A stretch of DNA of 64,000 bases, taken from contig NC_090618.1 in assembly GCF_004359215.1 (NCBI RefSeq), positions 2,042,642 to 2,106,641 of the forward strand, given 5' to 3'. Under the pieces are notes generated by a model. That model worked only from the letters and a program-made list of their open reading frames with translations, searched no databases and was not told the origin of the DNA. Position numbers and translations under genes: made by a program. Origin of the DNA: Bremia lactucae. Lineage: Eukaryota; Oomycota; Peronosporomycetes; Peronosporales; Peronosporaceae. Shown here piece by piece: positions 50,780-61,041 of the stretch (positions within the stretch are counted from its first letter, which is position 1; every line of letters starts with the position of its first letter).

Positions 50780-51890
50780 TCATCAGATGATTATCTGTTG
50801 AACGAGAGGCAGGCATCGATCACGGCGTGATGCTTCCAGTTATGCATGGCTCGTACTTCCTGAGCCATAGCAACCCAAACATGACATACAATGAAATCAT
50901 CATCGCACGATTTACCCTTTAATGTGTATTGCATATTGACTACACGCTTTTTTATTGTCACAGATGCGCCTGTTGATAGGCGCACAGTATCCTCGTCAGA
51001 GGGATATCGCACTTAATAAATTTGAGTCTGCAATCTTATAGCGATTTGCGACGAAATAAATGGTTCGATTCCCCATGATCGACTTGGGACTTTGCCACTT
51101 TGATTTTCAAGGTGATGGGGTTAACCTCATCACCTAGGGTAGTTACTCACAATGTATGTGTGTGAGGAGCAACATCGTCAATATGCCTGCAGATTCTTTT
51201 GACGTTGCTGGATCAGTAGGTCCCTCCACACCTACTGACCCCGACCGTTTTCTTACTATCCGCCTTGCCGTTGCGATTTCGTAACATTGTCGAATCCGCG
51301 TCCTCCGCAGTTCCTAGCATTAGGTCGATCGTTTCCCTCAGTGTTTCTATGCACTGGGCGTGGGGCAGGCGCAGTGACCCGTCTTTTGACAACGATTGCA
51401 TTTTTGCAATCGTTTGTAACTTGAAAAGCGAGGTTTCTCGATCTCTACATAGTAGAGGTCCATAGATTCTGGACATGTCGTCTCAGAGGACGATAGGCTC
51501 CAGAGTGAACGAAAGCCTGGTCTAGGCCGAAGTCCTCCTACAGAGTTCGCTTGGTCTAGCGTCTCTAGCTCGAGCCGGAACAGGTCAGTCTTGACAGGTC
51601 CGTCTGCAAGAACTTTAATAAACAGAGTTAGCTGTGCTGTTCATCAGTTGGATGACTCACGATACAACTTACAATGAATCGTGTATGTTCGCCATAAGCG
51701 TTAAGCTTGCCCTGCTTCAAATCCAAAAGCAAGATTCGAGCCCTAAACTCGGCATGTGGCGGCTGAAATGTTTGCCTGAGCCGGGTCGTGAAGTTCTCAT
51801 ACGACGCAAGATAAAATGGTTCGTAAGGCTTGAGCCCGAAGGTCCAAGATTCGGCACGTCTGGCTAAGTTGGACATGCCAAATTTCACTT
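50780..51890 (-). pseudogene. gag and protease of a family C-type element fragment
   Basis: Right to left: 51888-51628 gag (RRAESWTFGLKPYEPFYLAS, NFTTRLRQTFQPPHAEFRAR, LLLDLKQGKLNAYGEHTRF), then RDARP linker, then 51476-51213, where a shifted frame reads CHKCNRLQKCNR (zinc knuckle remnant), then protease remnants 51012-50791 (VRLSTGASVTIKKRVVNMQY, CDDDFIVCHVWVAMAQEV). Truncated near 50760 next to a Copia fragment. Confidence 0.65.
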
Positions 51891-52261
51891 TCGTCGCATC
51901 ATCATTGATGGACTTTTATGGCGTCGTTTAATTCGACGAACCCTTTTAAGAAAGGGAGTCGCCTTCCACTGCCTTAAACTTAGAGATTTTGATATTTAAC
52001 CTTTCGGGTCGACGCGGAAGCATCAGCACGCTAGCAGCATGTAAATGCTGCTTTCTTCACAGTTTTAACTATTGAACACCTCTGCGTGTTGAAAGTGTTT
52101 CTATTGAAGCATTTGAGTGGCCTTGAATGGAGAGCGGTCGAACGTATGAATTCGGCCGTAGGGGAGGGGCAGCCGTTAGCGCCAGGTTATTTGCTTTACA
52201 AAGTGACGAGCAACATGCAGCAATAGCCGAGTTCATATAAACTCGAAGGGGCCCAAGAAAC
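51891..52261 (-). other. Family C leader, internally rearranged
   Basis: 51891-52150 matches the C leader in minus orientation (as at 57760-58090). 52200-52261 matches 57956-58020 in the opposite orientation (CAACATGC-GCAATAGCCGAG, GGGGCCCAAG), so part of the leader is flipped. Confidence 0.5.
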
Positions 52262-52436
52262 AGTAGCCTTGCATCCAGAGACAGATAGTCAGACGGAACG
52301 CGTAAATCGCGTCCTAGAAGAGATACTTCGAGATTACATCCAATCGTATCCGAATTGGAGCGAGTTTTTACCGATAGTCGAATTCGCCACCAACAATTCG
52401 GTGCTTCTATCTACTGGCTTGTATTGGCAGCGTTAA
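52262..52436 (+). pseudogene. Integrase core fragment, plus strand
   Basis: [20 protein letters not shown], then [20 protein letters not shown] and [11 protein letters not shown]: the second half of a Ty3/Gypsy integrase core including the DxxTER region. It belongs to a family different from A-E as judged by sequence, with neither zinc domain nor C-terminus. Confidence 0.65.
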
Positions 52437-52577
52437 TTTAAACTTAAATCAACTATTCATTAGAACCAATGTGTTATTGCCAAATTGGGTAATATTGGAT
52501 ACTATTATAAATCAAAATTAATCAAGATAACTTCCTTATTATATTTCCTCTCATAGAATATAACTTTATCACTATTC
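52437..52577 (-). repeat. LTR family C fragment
   Basis: Aligns with 34060-34225 (TTAAATCAA, AGA-CCAATGT, TTGGGTAATATTGG, TTATATTTCCTCTCATAGAA). It ends about 240 bp before the SAC3 start codon, so the element sits in that gene's promoter region. Confidence 0.6.
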
Positions 52578-52816
52578 CTCTTGAAGGGGGAGAAAATATC
52601 TACAGGCTGGATTGTTGCTACCGTATAAATCATCGCGATGCTGGTGTGCTCCTGATAACACAAAAAAGGTACGACGCCCAACAAAAGCTTTTCTATCGCA
52701 TATTTGAGATTTAATAGCCTCTTGTCCGTAACGATAGTGACTTTGACAAATTATAATTCTACCTGACTCCTTCAAAAGTCCCAGGATACCGATTCCAGGG
52801 TTTTAAAGCAGCAAAC

Positions 52817-53757
52817 ATGGCACGCGAGCGCAATTGCTATCTCTCCGGCCGAGGGGGCAATAAACGCAGTACGCAGCCAATCCGTCAAGTCCCAGCTTCT
52901 GTGTATCCATCCCTTCAAGAAAGACCTCTTTGTGGTATGTGTCAAACTCTGTGCCCCGCCGAGGAAGCAGCAGAGCGTGGTCGAAATCAGGAGCTCAGTC
53001 AATTTGAGTGCCCTGTACCAGGTTTTGAAGACCTTGTTGCCGTAAAAAAATACCGTCGATCGGCTGCCGGTCGCAATATGCTCGATACCGTTGATCTAAG
53101 ACCAGTATCCGTGTTGCTACAGACCTTACGTCACCTATTCACACGGGTACTGCTGTGGCCTCAAAGCGGCTTTAATGGAACAAACGAGTCTGTACGAGCT
53201 CTAAACTTTGTAGCTCTTTATCACTTCATTGACGATCGAATACGTAGCGTACGACAGGATATTACTGTCCAGGTAGTTATTTGTCCTTTGGTAGCACGGT
53301 AAAAAACATGCTCTGATGGGATTTTGGTGTTTGTTTAAAACAGCGCATTCAAGACGCGTCCGTCGTGATTGCATATCAACAAATTACTCGATTTTATCTA
53401 CTCGCTAGACTCCAGGCGCTTCAATTGGTGACTACTGGTAAAGAAGACTTACAGGATTGGAGTGACCAACTCAACGATCAACAGCTTGCGTCGGCGCTGT
53501 CACAGCTCCAAACGCTGTACGAGGTCGTGGACATGCCCGAGATTGAAGAGTTTGTTGCGTATAGTCTACTCTTTCATGCAGAGAGCATTTCAAACGTGAC
53601 GTATCAATTGCGTAAGCTGCCACGCAACCATCAAAAGATGCCGAGAATGCAACAAGCTCTTCGTGTATTTGTAGCGTTCCAAACCGACGATTTTTACGTG
53701 TTTGTGCACGAGTTTTACAACATGACACTGCTGGAACGCGTGATTTTGTTACCACTT
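52817..53757 (+). CDS. SAC3/GANP family protein (two exons, 3' end in gap)
   Basis: Exon 1 52817-53272, intron 53273-53343 (71 bp, GTAGTT...AAACAG), exon 2 53344 to the gap. Both exons join in phase; 290 residues are visible. Motifs: CGMCQTLCPAEEAAERGRNQ (the conserved Cys-Pro-Glu start of SAC3 domains), LVAVKKYRRSAAGRN, LRPVSVLLQTLRHLF, FIDDRIRSVRQDITVQ just before the intron, then RIQDASVVIAYQQITRFYLL. Family knowledge: Sac3/GANP proteins scaffold the TREX-2 mRNA export complex at the nuclear pore; the short N-terminus and compact layout resemble SAC3D1-type proteins, linked to centrosome or export roles. It is convergent with the ARS2 gene. Confidence 0.85.
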
Positions 53758-54610
53758 NNNNNNNNNNNNNNNNNNNNNNNNNNNNNNNNNNNNNNNNNNN
53801 NNNNNNNNNNNNNNNNNNNNNNNNNNNNNNNNNNNNNNNNNNNNNNNNNNNNNNNNNNNNNNNNNNNNNNNNNNNNNNNNNNNNNNNNNNNNNNNNNNNN
53901 NNNNNNNNNNNNNNNNNNNNNNNNNNNNNNNNNNNNNNNNNNNNNNNNNNNNNNNNNNNNNNNNNNNNNNNNNNNNNNNNNNNNNNNNNNNNNNNNNNNN
54001 NNNNNNNNNNNNNNNNNNNNNNNNNNNNNNNNNNNNNNNNNNNNNNNNNNNNNNNNNNNNNNNNNNNNNNNNNNNNNNNNNNNNNNNNNNNNNNNNNNNN
54101 NNNNNNNNNNNNNNNNNNNNNNNNNNNNNNNNNNNNNNNNNNNNNNNNNNNNNNNNNNNNNNNNNNNNNNNNNNNNNNNNNNNNNNNNNNNNNNNNNNNN
54201 NNNNNNNNNNNNNNNNNNNNNNNNNNNNNNNNNNNNNNNNNNNNNNNNNNNNNNNNNNNNNNNNNNNNNNNNNNNNNNNNNNNNNNNNNNNNNNNNNNNN
54301 NNNNNNNNNNNNNNNNNNNNNNNNNNNNNNNNNNNNNNNNNNNNNNNNNNNNNNNNNNNNNNNNNNNNNNNNNNNNNNNNNNNNNNNNNNNNNNNNNNNN
54401 NNNNNNNNNNNNNNNNNNNNNNNNNNNNNNNNNNNNNNNNNNNNNNNNNNNNNNNNNNNNNNNNNNNNNNNNNNNNNNNNNNNNNNNNNNNNNNNNNNNN
54501 NNNNNNNNNNNNNNNNNNNNNNNNNNNNNNNNNNNNNNNNNNNNNNNNNNNNNNNNNNNNNNNNNNNNNNNNNNNNNNNNNNNNNNNNNNNNNNNNNNNN
54601 NNNNNNNNNN
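53758..54610. other. Assembly gap (853 N)
   Basis: Length is not a round number, so it is probably estimated from read pairs. It hides the 3' ends of the SAC3-like and ARS2-like genes. The RGG-rich sequence at its right edge may be what stopped assembly. Confidence 0.9.
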
Positions 54611-56513
54611 GAGGGGCCACGTCCTCGGTAGCCATCGTCACGGTACGAACCGCGACCCCCATTGTTAAAATCACGGTCCGGACGACCACGATAGCCACCA
54701 TTCAAACGGCTTCCATTCGATCCTCCTGCACGTCCACCAAGCACTGCGCCACCAGGCATACTATTGCTCGTCTCAAGAGGAGGCATAGGGCGTTGCTCGT
54801 CTTCACGGTACTGCTCCCACATGTAACTCTCCCCGACTTCTGCAATCTTGTCGACTACCAATTCCGGATGCTTATTACGAATGTGTTTCTTTACAAAGTC
54901 CATGGCCTTAAAGAGCTTTGTACACAAACGACATCGGTGTTTGCCATCATCACTGGCTTTCTCGCCATAATTGGAGTAAGTGCTTTCAAGTGCCGCTTCT
55001 TCACGAGCTTCAATCTCATCCACTAAAGCCCGAGCTTTCGAGCGCTTGACTTCGATATTCTCCAGTGCCAATTCTTGTATATATGTCTGCACCTTTTCAT
55101 CTAACGCTCCCGCCCATCCACCAATTGCTTTGGCCGTATCTGTCGACGCGGATACCGCCACTACGTCTTTTTCATCAATCTCATGATTCATTTCTTCCTT
55201 CGTGCATCCTTTGCTCTCGATTCCAGTGTCAACTTGAGCCTCCTGTCGGGCCTTTTCTTCTTCGAGATCACGAGCGGAAGGAGGGGGACGGCAAAAGAGC
55301 GCCGGATGAGCGTGCATGATGTCTCCCATGTCCAGACATTGCACGCCGGCATAATAGATATAATGGTGGACTCGACGCAAGTACGCCACAATCACATCAA
55401 GTTTGTGCTTGTTAGTCGGGTACTTGACTAAAACTTCTTCCGATGCCAACAACGCTTCAATCCCAAATTGCATGCGTTCCTCGTTTGCAGCAAAATACAA
55501 TCGCGCGTCCAATGCCATTGCAAGACGGAGTGATTGATAATAATCCACGGTTAGTCGCTCAGGGACACTCAAGTACGACGGAGTCTTCAATGGTGCACGT
55601 GCTCGATGCGGAGACACTTGAAGACGAAAAGGTGGGAACGAATTGCCATCTTCGACAAACGTATTGTGGATCTTGGGCATCGCTTCGCTTGCAGCAACAG
55701 TGCTCTCGTAGATAATATAGGCCGAACGATCAAAATCGTAGGCTTTTTTTTTCATCGGATCGGAAAGGTAGAGGTGCAGAAACGGGCCTCCCTGTTCAAG
55801 AACATAGGAGCAACTTTAGTCTCACATGTAGCCATTATTGTAATTCATAAGTGCAACCCTCGTACCGCCTTCTTAATGGCTTCACTTAGTGTACCCACTG
55901 GACACGCACAAGGTACGCGGCGTACGTACAAGACTCGCGCACTGTCCTCGAGATCATTGACAAAATCACCGCTTGTTGTTAGCGCGTTATTCTCCACAGG
56001 AGTCACTTCATCCAAGCATATGGAAGCCACGCCTGTCCGCACGCGTTCAAAAAACAGCTTGGCTTCGTTCATTTGGTGCGACATTTGTACCTTCTCGACA
56101 CGGTGGCGTAGCGCAGGCGAGTAGCGCTCTTGGAGCCACTCTTCCCGCTTGTGTAGCTCAAAAAACGCACGCAACATGCGTTGAATGTGCTTTTTTTTAT
56201 ATTCTTCGTAGCGCTGCTGATACACTTCGGGGGCGAGCTCGTCGGTTTGCCGCATCATCCAGACTTTATACGATACAAGCGGCTCGGGAACGCGCGTGTC
56301 ACGACGCGTTCCATCCACGCGGGCGCCCGAGTCAAACGTATCGCGGCCTCGATGGGGGCTACGACTGCGACTCGGACCTCGTGGAGTACGGTACCGCATG
56401 TCAAAATTGTCGCGGCTGTCACTGCGACGGCGGAAATCGTCGCGCGGGTCGTACGGCGGGTTGAGAGGAGGGCCGCCCCCTCGGTGGTCTCCGCCTTGGT
56501 ATTCGTCACGCAT
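54611..56513 (-). CDS. ARS2/SERRATE homolog (two exons visible, 3' end in gap)
   Basis: Start ATG 56513; exon 1 to 55866 (216 codons); intron 55865-55792 (74 bp, GTACGA...GAACAG); exon 2 from 55791 to the gap, in phase. N-terminus is Arg/Asp/Gly-rich (RSRSPHRGRDTF). SERRATE_Ars2_N domain: VSYKVWMMRQTDELAPEVYQ, RMLRAFFELHKREEW. Middle: VDYYQSLRLAMALDARLYFA, YLRRVHHYIYYAGVQCLDMG. C2H2 zinc finger near residue 500: CRLCTKLFKAMDFVKKHIRNKH. Then an RGG-rich tail (NGGYRGRPDRDFNNGGRG). Known role: ARS2 links the nuclear cap-binding complex to small-RNA processing and RNA turnover. Oomycetes have RNA silencing, so a role there is reasonable but inferred. The C-terminal leg is missing in the gap. Confidence 0.9.
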
Positions 56514-57109
56514 TGGCTCTGTCTAGACGTAGCACGAGGCATTAGGAGAGCGAGAAGAGCAAGATCGGGACGCGCACAGCACACGCACCATGCTTCGTGG
56601 TGGCCTCTCGTCAAAGGCGTTTTTAAGACTGGCCCGCCCACCACCACGGAGTACTATTGGTACCGATATCGTGGTACATACACTTGTGATAGAGACTAAT
56701 GACGATAAAGAGGGACGTTAAAGGGCGACACGAATTGATCGAGATATTGCATTGCAACTTAAAATTTTAAGGCAATTCGGTTGGGAGCAGCCGTTCAAAT
56801 TGCGTAAAAGGCCTTGATTCTCGTTGTAGGAAACGTCGTTAATGCTTGGCGCAGGGCCTTTGTGGGAGGGATTTTTAAAGTCAGCAATAGCCTTATTGCT
56901 CCTCTTCAATGTTGATTGGATCAACATTGATTTTTTCGCAGTGGCTGTTGAGTCAATGCGTGATGAGCAAGAGCGAGATTGGTTTTGCTCGAGCGAGTCC
57001 TCCCCCCTTAAATAAGAGCTACTAGCAAACAAGGTGGACATATCGACGCCAGAAAGCTGCGACAAATGCTGTCACTATATTCGAGCACTATAATTCGCAT
57101 TCTTAAAGG
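56514..57109. other. ARS2 upstream region with retroelement remnant
   Basis: 56514-56890 is the promoter side of ARS2. 56930-57020 resembles 21265-21365 and 48010-48110 (GCGTGATGAGCAAGAGC, TCCTCCCCCCTT), part of the B/C integrase linker region. No gene is recognised. Confidence 0.45.
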
Positions 57110-57242
57110 TGTAGGCGGGCGCTTCTTAAGCTGCCACGCACTACAAATGCAAACCTTCAAGCACAGTGAGGGAGCGGTTCGACCGACTTCTCTCACGTGC
57201 AGTGAGGTAGTTGGTAAGTGCTCAAAGCGGCCTCACACAACG

Positions 57243-57281
57243 TGTAACGGGGCACTGTAACGGGGCACTGTAACGGGGCAA
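57243..57281. repeat. Triplicated LTR terminus
   Basis: TGTAACGGGGCAC occurs three times head to tail (the third copy lacks the last base match). Other C LTRs have one copy. Confidence 0.85.
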
Positions 57282-58230
57282 CCTTTGCTAGTACTAGTCA
57301 ACCTACACTGATTACAATGAAGGTGGGGTGCCTCGACTACTTCACGTTCAGGAGGTTCCCAACATACACGATAACTGGTCAGTTGTATCGGGAGTCATCC
57401 AGTTAATTTATAAACACCGGTATTTGTGGTTATTAAAGGTCTTGCATACGGTCGTGTTAAGACTCCCATGTTCCGGCTTGAAATAAAGTATCTAGACCAA
57501 GCGATATCTATAGCGGAACAGGAAGACTTCAGCTTAAGACAGGCTTCCATCCACTCTGGAACCTATCGTCCACATAGACGACAAGAAAACGCCTGCTTCA
57601 AATCCAGGAGCTCTGCTCGAGCTCTGAATTCGGCACGTGGTGGCTCAAATGTTTGCCGAAGCCGGGTCTTGAAGACCTCACGACCCAAAAACCAATGGGT
57701 CGTGAAGCTTGAGCCCTACAGCCCAAGATTTGGCACATCCGGCTATTCACTTTCGTCGCGTTATCATTAATGCAGCGAGCTCTAATGGCGTCATCTAATC
57801 CGACGAACTATCTTAAAAGGGAGTCGCCTTCGACTGCCTTAAAAGCTTTCGGGTCGACGTGGAAGCGTCGGCCCGCTAGCAGCATGCAAATTTGTGCTGT
57901 CCCAAACAACACTTCCGCGCGTTAAGAGCCTTGCTGGTGTAGCAAAACTACCTTTTCTTGGGCCCCGTCGAGTTCATGTTTTATGAACTCGGCTATTGTC
58001 GCATGTTGCCAGTCTCTATAAAGAGCGAATAACATGGTGCTAATGGCTGGCCGCCTTCGATCGAACTCATGCATTCGATCGCCCTCCATTCAAGGTCCCT
58101 CAAATGAATAAACCTTTCATGCGCTGCGTGGAAGCCTTCTTAAGAGATATGAAGCTCTCATTTTCTTCATCCAACATGTCCATGTTGGGCGTGACCGTTG
58201 ATCAGACTACGAAGTGCTACAAAGAAACGG

Positions 58231-58706
58231 GGCACCCTTTGCTAGTACTGATAACAGTACTAGTCAACCTACACTGATTACAGTGAAGGTGGGGTGCCAC
58301 GACAACGTCACGTACGCGACGTGCAGAGGAAGGTTATAAGTAGCCAAGAAGTCTTAGCTTCTAAGGTAAATTCTAAGACTTTAAAATGGAGCAAAAGTAA
58401 AATTGTATTAAGTATTAATTATTTTATTAGGATCTTATATATGCTAGCTTTGATACATAAATAACCAACTATGCAATGCGCCTCCTTTCGTGACGCGTAA
58501 TCGTGTCTAGTAACGATTGGTGGGGTTGATTAATAGAACTAATGTCTTATTACGTCAAAATTACCAATTTTGATAATATTGGGCTATTAAGTCAAAAACT
58601 TTAACGATAATAATTTTGTATTTTTAGTCATTTTCTCTCATAAAATATAATTTATATTTTTTTTCTTAGAGGAAATAATATGGAAGCAACGAGACACCCC
58701 GTTACG
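58231..58706 (-). repeat. 5' LTR, family C copy at 57-58 kb
   Basis: Aligns with 33789-34249; starts AACGGGGCAC next to the primer-binding block and ends GACACCCCGTTACG. Carries GCACGT-type and TGGCGCCTCC-like internal blocks. Confidence 0.65.
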
Positions 58707-59085
58707 CAACGAATTTTGTATTTTAGAACAAGTGTCGTCACGGAAGCGGTTATACGTCTTCACGTGCGCACTTGTCATCTAGGATGTGGTTTTAAGACTG
58801 ATTTATTTTAAATAGAGTTAAATATAAAAAATGTTAATTAATCAATAGATGTCATCTCTGTAGATGTGCATCCCTACGTGCCGAGCATAATTTATAGAAT
58901 ACGTCTGCTTGCGGATGACGCTACACGTATCCCTTTCAATGAGGTTGTACTTTTGTAAATCACATGCACAACGGTTGGTCACCATTTGATCATCACTCTA
59001 TTGGCAGGTCACAATACTTCAGATAAAGTAATCGACCTCCCGTTAAGTGTACTTAACTGTGGGTGCGTAACATTAGCCCGTTACA

Positions 59086-59108
59086 CCACCACAACCCCTC
59101 CCTCTTTA
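59086..59108 (-). promoter_or_regulatory. Polypurine tract, element E1
   Basis: Minus strand AAAGAGGGAGGGGTTGTGGTGG abuts TGTAACGGGC. The E2 equivalent follows 60912 (minus strand TTACAGAGGGGG). Confidence 0.6.
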
Positions 59109-59149
59109 AGAACGAATTTACATTTTGTAAAATCGTTAACGGGAGGAAA

Positions 59150-60383
59150 GAAGAATGCGATCCGCACACGCCGCGCCGCTTTAGTCCACTCAACCACTCC
59201 TTTAGCGACTACTGTGTGCACCTACTCGGGTGACATCACCCGGCGCTTGACATGCCACCTAAATGATGCAAAGCTAATGGTTTGGCTGCGAACGAAGCGC
59301 ATGCGCTGCGATAAAACGCCGCCATCGCCTAGCGCCTCAGTTATAACGCCGACAGCTAACTGCTGCTGCTGTCGCGATATTAGCTGGACTTAATGATCCA
59401 TCCCACTTGAACAGTGAGGATGTAGATTCTTCGCTCATTGTTAGTTACAATGAGTCGACACCGCTGCTATCACCTCATAGTAGTGATGACAACAGCGAGC
59501 TGTTGGGGACGGGTGATGGCGCTATAATGCCCATCCAAAATTTACTTATTGCTTCCAACATGGAGACGCCTAGTGTTGCGAAGGCAACTGTCGCGTCGTC
59601 TGCGCTAGATAGCGCAGCTACCACTCACGAGAGCACTGCCCATTAAGACGCAGTTGCTTCTCAATTGGGTAAAACCCCAACATCTGTCGTTCAGACCTTC
59701 CACAATGAGTCCGACGCAGAAGAACCTGATGACAAAGATCACTTAACGTCACGCGATCGTGTCCAGTAGGTATCACAATTAAGCCGTATTGAACGCGGCT
59801 ACGTGACTGGTGGCATGCCATCTATGTCACCTCCATCCAAATGGCTTCGTTCGTATGGAACTAGTGCGCCGCTTCTAGAGCGCGCTACTATAGACGCTCA
59901 TAATTATAATAGCGTCTACACTCATGGAAGGCTCAGGGGAAATCACTTGACCGTGCTTCCCCGATCCCGTCGTGTTGCGTTCACATGAAGCAACCGACCA
60001 ATACGAAACAGAATTCCTGCGCCGTTTCAACCACATAGCGATGTTTCGCCACATCGCTATGTGGTTGAAAATGGCGCAGGAATTCTGCTTCGTATTGGTC
60101 GGTTGTTACGGTCGCAGCGAATTATCTGCGTTCGCTTCCGCGTGAAATAAATCACGGGCGGCATGCTGATTCTCGTCAACGTACTCCTGCTAGTCCATTT
60201 GGAACTAGCGAAGCGGCTCCAACTGGTGCTCCTTTCCATAGGCCGACCCCAGTCCCGGCACGTCGACGCGCAGGGCGTCGTCCGGTTCCTAAGAGTATAA
60301 CCTATTCGAGTATCCTCTCCACTGGTCGAGGACCTGAAGCTTTTGCTTCATGATGCGGTGGGCAATTTACCTTCCAACACGAA
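59150..60383 (+). pseudogene. Antisense ORF of element E1, cut by E2
   Basis: Plus strand, opposite to E pol. A start MPPK at 59252 ends at once in a stop. 59407-59646 is open: NSEDVDSSLIVSYNESTPLL, SPHSSDDNSELLGTGDGAIM, and further Ser/Thr/Ala-rich. 59803-59988 reads GGMPSMSPPSKWLRSYGTSA. It parallels the E2 ORF (61042 onward). A palindrome at 59991-60105 and the E2 LTR at 60384 break it. Confidence 0.5.
59991..60105. repeat. 55-bp inverted repeat in E1 antisense ORF
   Basis: Arms 59991-60044 and 60051-60105 pair with two substitutions and one indel around the loop TTCGCC. E2 has the left arm only, at about 61770-61825, so the right arm is an inverted copy added in E1. Confidence 0.9.
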
Positions 60384-60912
60384 TGTAGGCGGGCACGTCG
60401 TAATGCGGCGACGCTCTACTTAGACACACACCCTAGCACAGCGAGGAAGCGGTTATACTAGCTTCTCTTGCGTGCAGTGATGTAGTTGTGGTGGGCGCCT
60501 CAGCGACCTAACCCAACGCACTAAGTACTCTTGTATAGTGTCGTCACGGGAGCGGTAATCCGGCTCCTCGTGTGCACTTATCAAGTAGAAAGTAGTTTTC
60601 AGACTGATTTATATGTAATCGCATGAAATACAATTACCTATTTTTTTCAATCAAAATGTCATCTCTATCGATAACACTAATATGTATTGCGAGCGTATCT
60701 TTCTAGATACCTCGCGTAACGGATGACGCTAGCCTTCGTCCCTCTTTATGTGAATGCACCTATGTGCATCACATATGCAAGGTGGGTCACAATGTGGACC
60801 ACACCCAAGTGGTGTGTCTAATAACTTGACTTAAGTAGCTGACCATCCCGTTTAGTACATACAGTGTACTAAACGGGTGCTGTGTAAAATTATGGCAACT
60901 TTAGCCCATTAC
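60384..60912 (-). repeat. 3' LTR, element E2 (about 529 bp)
   Basis: Starts TGTAGGCGGGCACG and ends GCCCATTAC. It interrupts the E1 antisense ORF: the E1 text up to CTTCCAACACGAA continues in E2's own ORF at about 62105. Confidence 0.65.
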
Positions 60913-61041
60913 CCCCTCTGTAAGAACGAAATTACATTTATAAAACTCGTCAAAGAGGAAGGGGAAACTGCGAGCTGCTCAACGCGCCGCTAGTTCTCTC
61001 GTTCACTCTAGCGACCTGTGTTTTCATACACGGCGCTAAAG

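Larger units (their letters stand above)
57243..58706 (-). mobile_element. Deleted family C element with target-site duplication CAACG
   Basis: Left LTR piece 57243 to about 57350 (truncated), gag remnant about 57400-57730 (RLRQTFEPPRAEFRARAELL on the minus strand), leader 57740-58210 with hairpins, primer-binding block CTACGAAGTGCTAC (58217-58230), right LTR about 58231-58706. Pol and the antisense ORF are deleted. Exact CAACG repeats flank it. Confidence 0.7.
57110..59085 (-). repeat. 3' LTR, element E1, split by a family C insertion (57110-57242 and 58712-59085)
   Basis: The left piece starts TGTAGGCGGGC and resembles 60384-60500; the right piece resembles 60530-60912 and ends CCCGTTACA at 59085. 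The interruption is flanked by the 5-bp repeat CAACG at 57238-57242 and 58707-58711. Confidence 0.7.

Noticed and set aside
53365..55026. A 553-codon plus-strand ORF and a 668-codon minus-strand ORF spanning the 853-N gap
   Set aside because: N bases are not codons. Left of the gap only the plus-strand SAC3-like gene is real, right of it only the minus-strand ARS2-like gene; the spans are artefacts.
56181..56699. 172-codon plus-strand ORF at the ARS2 5' end
   Set aside because: Antisense shadow of the Arg/Asp-rich ARS2 N-terminus; no family match.
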